64,000 nucleotides of DNA from Bordetella parapertussis (GCA_945866125.1 CAMBFZ010000002.1:62001-126000); one strand, 5' to 3'. Counted from the stretch's first letter, positions 27,244 to 34,740 are shown. The notes: generated by a model not told the origin, from the sequence alone. Numbers and translations: made by a program.

Positions 27244-28068
27244 ATGCAAAACACGCCCGACACAACGCGGATGACGCCGATCGCTGCCGTACAAATGGTC
27301 TCCACAACGGACCCGCTGATCAACATGCAACGCGCCGCGCAGCGTATCGGCGAAGCGGCCGATGCTGGTGCCCGCATGGTGCTTTTACCTGAGTACTGGT
27401 CGGTACTCGGGCGGCATGAGACGGACAAACTTGCCCATGCCGAAGACCCTGGTGTGGGCCCCTTACAAGACTTCATGGCAGACGCTGCGCGCAAGCACAA
27501 CATCTGGCTCATCGGCGGCACGATACCGCTCAAATCGAGCGAACCCGGCAAGGTGCGCAACACCTTGCTCACTTTTGGCCCCGATGGCGTGTTGGCCGCC
27601 CGTTACGACAAAATTCATCTGTTTGGTTTTGAGCGCGGCGAAGAATCCTTTGATGAATCACGCACCATCGCACCCGGCAGCGAGGTCGTGGTGCTGGACT
27701 CCCCGCTTGGACGGGTTGGCCTGTCGGTCTGCTACGACCTGCGTTTTCCCGAGCTGTACCGCGCCATGGGTGAATGCAGCCTATTGGTCGTGCCGTCTGC
27801 GTTCACCTACACCACCGGTCGTGCGCACTGGGAAATTTTGCTGCGCGCCCGCGCCATTGAAAACCAGTGCTACGTACTGGCCGCGGCGCAAGGCGGTCAG
27901 CATGAAAATGGTCGCCGCACCTGGGGACACAGCATGCTGATTGACCCTTGGGGTGAGATCGTGGCGCAGCATGCCGAAGGCGAGGCCATCGTGATGGGCA
28001 GGTTCGATCCGGACCAACTACAAAGCGTGCGGGCAAGCTTGCCTGCTTTAAAACATAAAAAGCTGTAA
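27244..28068 (+). CDS. Carbon-nitrogen hydrolase, Nit1/NitFhit type
   Basis: The 274-residue protein belongs to the nitrilase superfamily. The catalytic triad is visible: Glu in LLPEYW, Lys in RYDKIHLFGFERG and Cys in SVCYDLRFPELYRAMG. Close relatives (Nit1, bacterial YbeM-like proteins) are deaminated-glutathione amidases, a metabolite-repair function, and that is the most likely reaction here. A good AGGAG site precedes the ATG. It sits between yhdP and tldD, an arrangement I recognise from other betaproteobacteria. The family is certain, the substrate probable. Confidence 0.88.
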   Translation: MQNTPDTTRMTPIAAVQMVSTTDPLINMQRAAQRIGEAADAGARMVLLPEYWSVLGRHETDKLAHAEDPGVGPLQDFMADAARKHNIWLIGGTIPLKSSEPGKVRNTLLTFGPDGVLAARYDKIHLFGFERGEESFDESRTIAPGSEVVVLDSPLGRVGLSVCYDLRFPELYRAMGECSLLVVPSAFTYTTGRAHWEILLRARAIENQCYVLAAAQGGQHENGRRTWGHSMLIDPWGEIVAQHAEGEAIVMGRFDPDQLQSVRASLPALKHKKL

Positions 28069-28157
28069 ATCCGGCCAGTTTCAAGCGGGAAGCAGCGCAA
28101 TCCAGTATCATTTTGAGTCTTGAAGCCAAGCCCGGCGCACCCTCATCTCCCGAACCT

Positions 28158-29618
28158 ATGAAGCCATTCGAACCCAATCTGCAAACCCAGAGCACCGCCC
28201 GCGAGATCCTTTTGACGCCGTATGGCTTAGACGAAGGCCATCTGCAAAAGGTACTGGGCTCGATCTTCACCCATCGGGTTGATTACGCCGACCTGTATTT
28301 CCAGTTCACGCGCAGTGAGAGCTGGAGTCTCGAAGAAGGCATCGTCAAGACCGGCAGCTTCTCCATTGATCAGGGCGTGGGCATACGTGCCGTCTCGGGT
28401 GACAAAACCGCGTTTTCTTATTCCGATGAAATCTCCGAGCGCGCGCTGCTCGAAGCCGCTGCCGCAACCCGCACGATCGCCCGGCAAGGTGCCGGCAAGG
28501 TCAAGGTTGCCGCTCAAATCACGCCCGGTGGTGCGCGGGCGCTTTACCTGCCGCAAGACCCGTTGGCGTCGTTGGACGCCACCGCCAAGGTCAAGCTGGT
28601 TGAAAAAATCGAGCGTATTGCGCGCGCTAAAGACCCGCGCGTGGTGCAAGTCATGGCAGGTCTGTCGGGTGAATACGATGTGGTGCTGGTGGTGCGTAGC
28701 GATGGTGTCATTGCGGCCGACATTCGGCCTTTAGTCAGGCTCTCGCTCACCGTCATCGCCGAACAAAATGGTCGCCGTGAAGTTGGTAGTGCGGGTGGTG
28801 GTGGTCGTTACGATTACCGCTATTTCACCGAAGCGCTGCTGGAAAAATATGCGAGTGACGCGGTGGCCTCAGCCCTTGTTAATCTCGAAGCACGACCCGC
28901 ACCAGCGGGTCCCATGACGGTCGTACTCGGACCAGGCTGGCCCGGTATTTTGCTGCATGAAGCGATCGGTCATGGCCTTGAAGGTGATTTCAACCGCAAA
29001 GGCTCAAGTGCCTTCTCCGGTCGTATTGGCGAGCGTGTAGCGGCCAAAGGTGTCACGGTGGTGGACGACGGCACGATTGCCGACCGTCGGGGTTCACTCA
29101 ACATAGACGACGAAGGTAATCCCACCCAGTGCACCACCCTGATCGAAGACGGCATCCTACGCGGCTACATTCAGGACACGCTCAATGCACGTCTGATGAA
29201 GATGCCCGTCACCGGTAACGCGCGGCGTGAATCCTTTGCGCACTTACCGATGCCGCGCATGACCAACACCTACATGCTCGCCGGGGATCGTGATCCGGCA
29301 GAGATATTGGCGTCGGTCAAAAACGGTCTCTATGCCAGCAATTTTGGTGGCGGTCAGGTCGACATCACGAATGGCAAATTCGTTTTCTCGGCCAGCGAAG
29401 CGTGGATGATTGAAGACGGCAAACTTGCCTATCCGGTCAAAGGCGCGACCTTGGTCGGTAATGGCCCGGAGGTATTGAATCGCGTCTCCATGATCGGTAA
29501 CGATTTGAAGCTCGACCCCGGTGTTGGCGTATGCGGTAAAGAGGGGCAGAGTGTGCCGGTGGGAGTGGGTCAGCCAACCTTGCGCATTGAGGGTATGACA
29601 GTGGGCGGCACAGCGTAG
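28158..29618 (+). CDS. tldD: TldD, metalloprotease subunit of TldD/TldE
   Basis: The 486-residue protein is TldD, which with TldE/PmbA forms a zinc protease that trims unfolded peptides such as microcin B17 precursors or antitoxins. The metal-binding HEAIGHGLEGD is at about 270-280 and the C-terminal GVCGKEGQSVPVGVGQPTLR block is conserved. The ATG at 28158 is preferred to an upstream TTG at 28113, although its ribosome-binding site is weak. The partner gene is not in this window. A T-less hairpin at 29642-29665 may end the transcript. Confidence 0.94.
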   Translation: MKPFEPNLQTQSTAREILLTPYGLDEGHLQKVLGSIFTHRVDYADLYFQFTRSESWSLEEGIVKTGSFSIDQGVGIRAVSGDKTAFSYSDEISERALLEAAAATRTIARQGAGKVKVAAQITPGGARALYLPQDPLASLDATAKVKLVEKIERIARAKDPRVVQVMAGLSGEYDVVLVVRSDGVIAADIRPLVRLSLTVIAEQNGRREVGSAGGGGRYDYRYFTEALLEKYASDAVASALVNLEARPAPAGPMTVVLGPGWPGILLHEAIGHGLEGDFNRKGSSAFSGRIGERVAAKGVTVVDDGTIADRRGSLNIDDEGNPTQCTTLIEDGILRGYIQDTLNARLMKMPVTGNARRESFAHLPMPRMTNTYMLAGDRDPAEILASVKNGLYASNFGGGQVDITNGKFVFSASEAWMIEDGKLAYPVKGATLVGNGPEVLNRVSMIGNDLKLDPGVGVCGKEGQSVPVGVGQPTLRIEGMTVGGTA

Positions 29619-29641
29619 TTATCAATTCACTATGGCGATCC

Positions 29642-29665
29642 GCGGGCGTGGCTTGCCAAACCCGC
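29642..29665 (+). other. Hairpin after tldD
   Basis: GCGGG (29642-29646) pairs with CCCGC (29661-29665) and inside it TGGC pairs with GCCA. No T-run follows, so termination here would need Rho; it may only protect the tldD 3' end. Confidence 0.4.
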
Positions 29666-29714
29666 TGATTTATAGCACCATCGCATTTTCGCCTTTCACC
29701 AAATACACAAAATC

Positions 29715-29786
29715 ATGGCTTGCCTGCGATTTTATTTTTATACGCACTTTAGCTATTCCAGCCTCACGGCGGTGGAGAAGCGGTAA
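29715..29786 (+). CDS. Putative Phe/Tyr-rich leader peptide of aroG
   Basis: A 23-codon frame from ATG 29715 to TAA 29784-29786 contains RFYFYTHFSY: three Phe and three Tyr codons within nine codons (29730-29756). Such clustering in a short frame 100 nt ahead of an aromatic biosynthesis gene is the hallmark of a ribosome-sensed attenuator, as known for pheA and pheST leaders in enterobacteria. The weak point is the lack of an obvious Shine-Dalgarno before the ATG. No gene symbol exists for it to my knowledge. Confidence 0.6.
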   Translation: MACLRFYFYTHFSYSSLTAVEKR

Positions 29787-29838
29787 GTTCACGTAAAAGT
29801 AAATTCAACGAGACAAACCGATATTCTTAAAAACCGCC
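29768..29838 (+). promoter_or_regulatory. Candidate antiterminator pairing in the aroG leader
   Basis: GGCGGT (29768-29773, inside codons 18-20 of the leader peptide) is complementary to ACCGCC (29833-29838), the 5' arm of the terminator; GCGGT at 29780-29784 is a second possible partner. A ribosome stalled at the early Phe/Tyr codons leaves the first segment free to pair and disarm the terminator, whereas one that reaches the stop codon covers it. Confidence 0.5.
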
Positions 29839-29860
29839 AGGGATGGCGGTTTTTTATTTT
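29830..29860 (+). terminator. Intrinsic terminator/attenuator before aroG
   Basis: AAAACCGCCA (29830-29839) and TGGCGGTTTT (29844-29853) form a perfect ten-pair stem with a GGGA loop, followed by TTATTTTTT. It stands 27 nt ahead of the aroG ATG and upstream of its ribosome-binding site, so any aroG transcript starting farther upstream must pass it. Confidence 0.8.
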
Positions 29861-29886
29861 TTACGCAAACTGTTCCTGGAGAAGCC

Positions 29887-30954
29887 ATGCCCCGCACCGA
29901 TGACCTGAGGATTCGAGAATTGAAGGAACTGACACCGCCGTCGCATTTGATTCGCGAATTTCCATGCTCTGAGCATATCTCGAGCGTGACCGCCAATGCG
30001 CGTACGGCCTTGCATCGCATTTTGCACGGACAGGATGACCGCATGATGGTCGTGATCGGCCCGTGCTCCATCCATGACACCAAGGCGGCGATGGAGTACG
30101 CGGGTCGCTTGGCAAAAGAGCGCGTCCGTTTTGCGGGTGATCTCGAAATCGTCATGCGCGTCTATTTCGAAAAGCCCCGCACCACGGTGGGCTGGAAAGG
30201 CTTGATCAACGATCCCTTCCTCGACAATAGCTTTCGGATCAATGATGGGCTGCGCATTGCGCGTGAGCTGCTCATGAATATTAATGAGCTCGGTCTGCCT
30301 GCCGGCACCGAATTCCTTGACGTGATCAGTCCACAGTACATTGCCGACCTGATCAGCTGGGGCGCAATCGGTGCGCGCACAACCGAGTCGCAAGTTCATC
30401 GCGAATTGGCCTCGGGTCTGTCGTGCCCGGTCGGTTTCAAGAACGGCACCGATGGCAACATCAAGATCGCCGTGGACGCGATCAAGGCTGCCTCGCAGCC
30501 GCATCACTTCCTGTCGGTCACCAAGGGTGGTCACTCGGCGATTGTGTCGACCAACGGCAATGAAGATTGCCACGTCATCCTGCGCGGCGGCAAAGCCCCG
30601 AACTATGATGCAGCCAGCGTGGAAGCGGCGAGCAAGGATGTCGCCGCTGCCGGTCTGGCCGCACGCATCATGATCGATGCGTCGCATGCCAACAGCTCGA
30701 AGAAGCCCGAGAATCAAGTACCGGTCTGCGCCGACATCGCCAACCAGGTTGCGGCCGGTGATGACCGTATCGTAGGCGTGATGGTGGAATCGCATCTGGT
30801 TGGCGGCCGTCAGGATCTGGTCGTTGGCAAAGAGCTGACCTATGGCCAGTCGGTCACGGATGGTTGCATTGATTGGGAAAGCAGCTTGCAAGTGCTCGAA
30901 GGTCTGGCTGCAGCGGTTCGGCAGCGGCGCCTGAAGAAGAGCGCTGAAGCGTAA
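29887..30954 (+). CDS. aroG: DAHP synthase, class I, AroG-like
   Basis: The 355-residue enzyme condenses phosphoenolpyruvate and erythrose 4-phosphate into 3-deoxy-D-arabino-heptulosonate 7-phosphate, the first step of aromatic amino acid synthesis. It follows E. coli AroG closely (VVIGPCSIHDTKAAMEYA, RVYFEKPRTTVGWKGLINDP, ESQVHRELASGLSCPVGFKN, DASHANSSK), and the segment LPAGTEFLDVISPQYIADLI is nearer to the Phe-sensitive AroG than to Tyr-sensitive AroF. TGGAG precedes the ATG. Upstream lies a putative Phe/Tyr leader peptide and attenuator. Which amino acid inhibits the enzyme cannot be fixed from sequence. Confidence 0.95.
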   Translation: MPRTDDLRIRELKELTPPSHLIREFPCSEHISSVTANARTALHRILHGQDDRMMVVIGPCSIHDTKAAMEYAGRLAKERVRFAGDLEIVMRVYFEKPRTTVGWKGLINDPFLDNSFRINDGLRIARELLMNINELGLPAGTEFLDVISPQYIADLISWGAIGARTTESQVHRELASGLSCPVGFKNGTDGNIKIAVDAIKAASQPHHFLSVTKGGHSAIVSTNGNEDCHVILRGGKAPNYDAASVEAASKDVAAAGLAARIMIDASHANSSKKPENQVPVCADIANQVAAGDDRIVGVMVESHLVGGRQDLVVGKELTYGQSVTDGCIDWESSLQVLEGLAAAVRQRRLKKSAEA

Positions 30955-30974
30955 ATTTCTTTCAAGCTTCAAAC

Positions 30975-31003
30975 CAAAAAACGCAGCGAGTCTGCGTTTT
31001 TTC
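30975..31003 (+). terminator. Intrinsic terminator after aroG
   Basis: ACGCAG (30981-30986) and CTGCGT (30992-30997), extended by flanking A and T runs, form a stem followed by TTTTTCTT. Confidence 0.87.
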
Positions 31004-31072
31004 TTGCCCAAAATTCTAAAGCTCGAGAATCCTAAAGCAGACATCGGAACTTTTTGTGTGAAATCAGTGCGC

Positions 31073-31107
31073 TTGCACCTACTTAAAATGTTCAGTATAT
31101 TGAACAT
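31073..31107 (+). promoter_or_regulatory. Promoter and operator of the XRE/AbiEii toxin-antitoxin pair
   Basis: TTGCAC (31073-31078) and TATATT (31096-31101) are spaced by 17 bp. The -10 hexamer is enclosed by a perfect inverted repeat, ATGTTCA (31088-31094) and TGAACAT (31101-31107) with a six-base spacer, exactly where an autorepressing antitoxin dimer would bind. Confidence 0.72.
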
Positions 31108-31125
31108 TAATACATGGAGGCTACA

Positions 31126-31611
31126 ATGAATATCCTCGATTTAGGACCATTGATTCGAACGCGCAGAGAGATGCTCGGACTTAGTCAGTTGCATCTTGCG
31201 AAACTATCTGGCTTGTCTCGAACCACAATAAACTGTCTTGAAAAAGGTGCTGTAGCTGATTTAGGTTTTAGCAAGGTAATGGTGCTGATGGAGATTGTAG
31301 GGTTACGGCTTGAGGCCAATCAACCAATCAGGTCAGGCAAAAAAGCGCTCGTCATGGCCAGCAGAACAGCGAGTGTCAGTTATCGGGAAAAATTGACCCC
31401 GAAGGAATTGAGCATTGCTTTGGCAACGGGATCAATCCCACCCAATAGAGTCGCGCATATGGCAACGCTGCTCGATGAAGCGCCGGCTAGCGTGCTGGTC
31501 TCGGCAATCGAAGAGGCTGCGCTAGAAAGCAGTGTGCCGCCCAAGAAAATTTGGGGGCATATGAACCGGTGGGCAAAGGATTTTCATTCGCCAAGACGAG
31601 TATGGTCTTAA
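31126..31611 (+). CDS. XRE-family antitoxin
   Basis: The 161-residue protein has an N-terminal helix-turn-helix of the Cro/C1 type (about residues 8-65: LIRTRREMLGLSQLHLAKLS, then GLSRTTINCLEKG). The rest is unrecognised but is alpha-helical and basic. It stands 3 nt before an AbiEii-type nucleotidyltransferase gene and behind an inverted-repeat operator, the layout of a type IV toxin-antitoxin system in which the DNA-binding partner represses its own promoter. The ATG at 31126 is taken because GGAGG lies 5 nt before it; an ATG four codons upstream is less well placed. Lower GC than its neighbours suggests acquisition. Confidence 0.8.
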   Translation: MNILDLGPLIRTRREMLGLSQLHLAKLSGLSRTTINCLEKGAVADLGFSKVMVLMEIVGLRLEANQPIRSGKKALVMASRTASVSYREKLTPKELSIALATGSIPPNRVAHMATLLDEAPASVLVSAIEEAALESSVPPKKIWGHMNRWAKDFHSPRRVWS

Positions 31612-31614
31612 TCC

Positions 31615-32277
31615 ATGAGTAAACCCCAACCTAAAAAACTACCAGATGGTCCGTGGACTGTTTTGCTTGATCATGCGTACAAGCTGATTGACGATTTTGA
31701 AAAACACGGCGGTCTTGCCAATCCTTTTTGGACGCTGGGGGGCGGAACAGTCTTGATGCTTCGTTACGAGCAAAGACAGAGTAAAGATATTGATATATTC
31801 GTGCCGGATCCTCAATATTTTGGCTACGTTACGCCGAGGCTCAGTGATGCAGCAGCGGATATTTCTCATGACTATGTCGAAGCTGCTGGCTACGTAAAGC
31901 TAATACGGCGCGAAGGGGAAATTGATTTTTTGGCAGCGCCCAACTTGACGAAGAATCCATTTGAAATCTGGACTTTGCGCGGGAGAGCGGTGCGCGTTGA
32001 AACGGCTGCCGAGATTATCGCTAAAAAATTATGGCATCGAGGTGATATGGCAACAGCGCGGGATTTATTTGACCTTGCACTGGTTATTGAAAAAGACCCA
32101 GACGAGCTCAGACTGGCTGCACAATTTTTGATTCGTCATAGAGAAGAATTCATTGCGCAGATCACACAGAGAAAAGCATTATTTCAAATTCAATTTGAAG
32201 CAATCGATAAGCTGAAATATCAGCCTGAATTTGAAGATGCTTTTTCTTCAGCTAAGGATTTCCTACTGAGCTTGTGA
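31615..32277 (+). CDS. AbiEii/AbiGii-family nucleotidyltransferase toxin
   Basis: The 220-residue protein has the nucleotidyltransferase core of AbiEii/MenT toxins: LGGGTVLMLRYEQR followed by SKDIDIFV, giving the Gly-Gly-x-[TS]-x(n)-Asp-x-Asp metal and nucleotide site (near residues 42-62), with a third acidic position likely in EIDFLA. Such toxins transfer NMPs to tRNA or other targets and are also known from abortive phage infection. It is paired with the XRE gene (3-nt gap). AT-rich codon use and the lack of conserved neighbours mark it as accessory. Target and activity are inferred from family only. Confidence 0.82.
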   Translation: MSKPQPKKLPDGPWTVLLDHAYKLIDDFEKHGGLANPFWTLGGGTVLMLRYEQRQSKDIDIFVPDPQYFGYVTPRLSDAAADISHDYVEAAGYVKLIRREGEIDFLAAPNLTKNPFEIWTLRGRAVRVETAAEIIAKKLWHRGDMATARDLFDLALVIEKDPDELRLAAQFLIRHREEFIAQITQRKALFQIQFEAIDKLKYQPEFEDAFSSAKDFLLSL

Positions 32278-32351
32278 TGAAACATTCTGCGTATTTAACT
32301 CAGAATCAATTTTGCGCCCTGCAAGGGGAGCGCAGCGAAACCCACTAATAA

Positions 32352-32837
32352 TTAATCGCGGAAGTTATTGAATTCCAGCGGCAAGTCCGTCACTTCTTTG
32401 CGCAGCAGCGCCATCGTCGCCTGCAGATCGTCGCGCTTGGCGCCGGTCACGCGCAACGCGTCACCCTGAATGCTGGCTTGCACCTTGGTTTTACTGTCCT
32501 TGATGATGCGCTGGATTTTCTTCGCCGCTTCGGTCTCGATACCGTTCTTGATCTTGATGACTTGCTTGACCTTGTCGCCGCCGATTTTCTCGATCTTGCC
32601 AAGATCGAGAAAGCGTACATCCACATTGCGCTTGCTCATTTTTGTCGTTAACACGTCACGAACCTGGCTAAGCTGGAATTCGCTGTCGGCAAACGCGGTC
32701 AGCTCACGCTCTTTCTGTTCTACGCGGGCGTCACTGCCCTTGAAGTCAAAGCGGGTCGTGATTTCCTTGTTGCTCTGCTCGACCGCGTTTTTAACTTCAA
32801 CCTGATTGGCTTCGGATACAACGTCAAATGATGGCAT
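32352..32837 (-). CDS. yajQ: YajQ family cyclic-di-GMP-binding protein
   Basis: The 161-residue protein is UPF0234/DUF520: MPSFDVVSEANQVEVKNAVE at the N-terminus, then TTRFDFKGSDARVEQKEREL and KKIQRIIKDSKTKVQASIQG. YajQ homologues in Xanthomonas bind cyclic di-GMP and act with a transcription factor; others have been reported to bind nucleic acid or tRNA. The ATG at 32837 follows AAGGAT and gives the universal N-terminus; the frame stays open upstream but that part is not conserved. It is divergent from murB. Confidence 0.93.
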   Translation of the reverse strand: MPSFDVVSEANQVEVKNAVEQSNKEITTRFDFKGSDARVEQKERELTAFADSEFQLSQVRDVLTTKMSKRNVDVRFLDLGKIEKIGGDKVKQVIKIKNGIETEAAKKIQRIIKDSKTKVQASIQGDALRVTGAKRDDLQATMALLRKEVTDLPLEFNNFRD

Positions 32838-32908
32838 GGTGCTTATCCTTCTTATTACGGTTAAGCCTCGCATTTTAGCGGAAAAAAAGTGTGCCAACCC
32901 CCTGTAGG

Positions 32909-32914
32909 TATAAT
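32909..32914 (+). promoter_or_regulatory. -10 box TATAAT of murB, 9 nt before the ATG
   Basis: A perfect TATAAT at 32909-32914 lies 9 nt before the murB ATG (32924). A transcript would begin about 3 nt before the start codon, and no Shine-Dalgarno is present. The -35 region has no good match. Confidence 0.5.
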
Positions 32915-32923
32915 CCTGCACCT

Positions 32924-33946
32924 ATGACTGCACCGCTTGCCATTGCGAACGACCTATCGCTACGCGCCTTTAACACCTTTGGCGTGGAGGCGCGTGCACG
33001 TGCCTATTTGCCGGTCTCTTCCATTGAAACATTGGCAGCAGTGCGTGCCGATGCGGTTCTTGCGGCCATGCCACGCCTGATTCTGGGGGGCGGCAGCAAT
33101 CTGTTGTTGACGCAGGATGTGGACGCGCTGGTGCTGCATATGTGCAGCCGTGGCATCAAAGTGACCGGCGAGGATGATGATCATATTTTTGTCTGTACAC
33201 AGGCGGGTGAGAGCTGGCATGGTTTTGTGCAATGGACACTCGAGCAAGGCCTTGGCGGATTGGAAAACCTGTCGCTGATACCGGGTAGCGTCGGTGCCGC
33301 ACCGATCCAGAATATCGGCGCCTATGGCAGCGAGATGGCGGAATGCTTTCATTCGCTGCAGGCGTTTGATTTTGAAACGGGGGAACTGCTTACTCTTTCA
33401 CGTGCCGATTGCGCATTTGGCTATCGCGACAGCATTTTTAAACATAGCCTGCGCGACCGTGCGGTGATTGTCGATGTGACCTTCGCCTTGCCTAAACAAT
33501 GGAAGCCAAATCTGCGCTACGCTGAACTGGCACAGGAAGTCGCCGCGATCAGTGATCCGTCTGCAATGGATATCAGCGCGGCCGTCATCGCGATCCGTTC
33601 GCGCAAATTGCCGGATCCATCTGTGACCGGTAACGCCGGCAGCTTCTTCAAAAATCCGGTGGTCACAGCCGTGCAGCGTGATGCACTGGTGCAGAAGTAT
33701 CCGCAACTAGTCAGCTACCCGCAGGCCGATGGCAGTGTCAAGCTGGCAGCCGGTTGGCTCATTGATCAATGCGGCTGGAAAGGTCGCTCGCTCGGCGCGG
33801 CAGGCGTGCATGAGCGGCAGGCGCTGGTGCTGGTGAATCGCGGTGGTGCGAGTGGGCAGGATATTTTGCAACTGGCAGAGCGCATCAAGGAAGATGTCGC
33901 TCTGCGCTTTGGCGTTAAACTCGAGATTGAGCCAGTGCTGATTTGA
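32924..33946 (+). CDS. murB: UDP-N-acetylenolpyruvoylglucosamine reductase
   Basis: The 340-residue flavoenzyme reduces UDP-GlcNAc-enolpyruvate to UDP-MurNAc in peptidoglycan precursor synthesis. FAD-binding motifs are present (LILGGGSNLLLT, LIPGSVGAAPIQNIGAYG), as is the catalytic-Ser region TGNAGSFFKNPVV and the C-terminal KLEIEPVLI. It is the long type I form, like E. coli MurB. ATG 32924 gives the family N-terminus; a GTG at 32891 would add eleven non-conserved residues. It appears to be transcribed from a promoter almost touching its start codon. Confidence 0.95.
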   Translation: MTAPLAIANDLSLRAFNTFGVEARARAYLPVSSIETLAAVRADAVLAAMPRLILGGGSNLLLTQDVDALVLHMCSRGIKVTGEDDDHIFVCTQAGESWHGFVQWTLEQGLGGLENLSLIPGSVGAAPIQNIGAYGSEMAECFHSLQAFDFETGELLTLSRADCAFGYRDSIFKHSLRDRAVIVDVTFALPKQWKPNLRYAELAQEVAAISDPSAMDISAAVIAIRSRKLPDPSVTGNAGSFFKNPVVTAVQRDALVQKYPQLVSYPQADGSVKLAAGWLIDQCGWKGRSLGAAGVHERQALVLVNRGGASGQDILQLAERIKEDVALRFGVKLEIEPVLI

Positions 33947-33958
33947 TATAACGCCTGA

Positions 33959-34285
33959 TCATGAATGATGTTCTTCAGGCGATATCGACAGGCGCATCTT
34001 CAAGGTCTTCAAAACCGCGAGCAGGGTTTTGAGTGTCGGGTTACCATCGGCAGAGAGTGAGCGGTAAAGTGATTCGCGGCTGATGCCCGCTTCTGCCGCG
34101 ACAGCCGCAAATCCACCGTAAGCTTCTACGATTGCCCGGATTGCAAGCAGACCAGTTGCGCGATCATGCGGATCATCCAGTGATTCCATGGCTACTTTTA
34201 AATATGCCACAGCCAATTCGCGATCTGCGCGAAGCTCTTCGATTTCCCGCTCATCATGCGAGACCACACCAACCAGTTTTTTCAT
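33959..34285 (-). CDS. HigA-like addiction-module antitoxin
   Basis: The 108-residue protein matches putative addiction-module antidotes: a helical N-terminal half, then an HTH-type block from RAIVEAYGGFAAVAAEAGIS to RESLYRSLSADGNPTLKTLL. It follows the toxin gene with an ATGA overlap, and GGAAGG lies upstream of the ATG at 34285. The alternative start at 34312 would overlap the toxin gene further. The toxin-first order is that of HigBA-like systems. It ends 12 nt from murB, tail to tail. Confidence 0.87.
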   Translation of the reverse strand: MKKLVGVVSHDEREIEELRADRELAVAYLKVAMESLDDPHDRATGLLAIRAIVEAYGGFAAVAAEAGISRESLYRSLSADGNPTLKTLLAVLKTLKMRLSISPEEHHS

Positions 34286-34605
34286 TGCTGTCTTTCCTTC
34301 CATTCTGTCCACATCGCTTTGGCTAAGCGTATGTCAGACTCTTGAGATCGTTTATCTCCGCCGCACAACAAGAGAATGATGGCTTCACCATATCGACCAC
34401 AATACACTCGATAGCCAGCACCAATGTGTATGCGCAGCTCCAATACCCCATTCCCAACAGGTTTGCAGTCTCCAAAGTTGCCAGCATTGAGCGCTTTTAG
34501 TCGCATTCGTATGCGTGCCAGAGCTAGTTTATCGGTGAGCGAAGTAATCCACTCACTTACTGGTTCAAGCCCGACCGAAGTCTTATAACGGACAATTTCA
34601 GGCAT
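34282..34605 (-). CDS. RelE/HigB-like toxin
   Basis: The 107-residue protein belongs to the phage-derived Gp49-like/HigB branch of RelE toxins (mRNA interferases acting on the ribosome). Recognisable blocks are EPVSEWITSLTDKLALARI, GNFGDCKPVGNGVLELRIHI, GAGYRVYCGRYGEAIILLLC and GGDKRSQESDIRLAKAM. Basic residues expected for RNA binding and cleavage (RVY, GGDKRSQ) are retained, so it looks active. The gene leads the pair, with a palindrome just upstream. Confidence 0.88.
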   Translation of the reverse strand: MPEIVRYKTSVGLEPVSEWITSLTDKLALARIRMRLKALNAGNFGDCKPVGNGVLELRIHIGAGYRVYCGRYGEAIILLLCGGDKRSQESDIRLAKAMWTEWKERQQ

Positions 34606-34615
34606 GCGTATAGTT

Positions 34616-34646
34616 GTAGCTTAAAAGCTACCAGATAGTTAGTCAA
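34616..34646 (-). promoter_or_regulatory. Candidate promoter/operator of the RelE-HigA pair
   Basis: GTAGCTT (34616-34622) and AAGCTAC (34625-34631) form an inverted repeat separated by two bases, 10 bp before the toxin start. A TTGACT -35 candidate lies at 34646-34641 on the reverse strand, but the -10 is poor. Confidence 0.45.
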
Positions 34647-34740
34647 GGGATTCTGTGACACAGCCACTGAGCTAGAACAAGCTTGCTGCTGATATGCGCG
34701 CTGAAGGTAACAGCGGAAGATGGGGGAGTGAAGCGATATG

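Noticed and set aside
26640..27572. 310-codon open frame opposite yhdP and the nitrilase gene
   Set aside because: It spans two well-supported genes and their boundary in antisense, with no domain or ribosome-binding site.
28113..28157. TTG start giving tldD 15 extra residues
   Set aside because: The extra residues are not TldD-like; the ATG at 28158 gives the expected N-terminal region, though its ribosome-binding site is weak.
29854..31107. 417-codon open frame opposite aroG on the minus strand
   Set aside because: It is the antisense shadow of aroG, has no recognisable domain, and covers the aroG terminator and ribosome-binding site.
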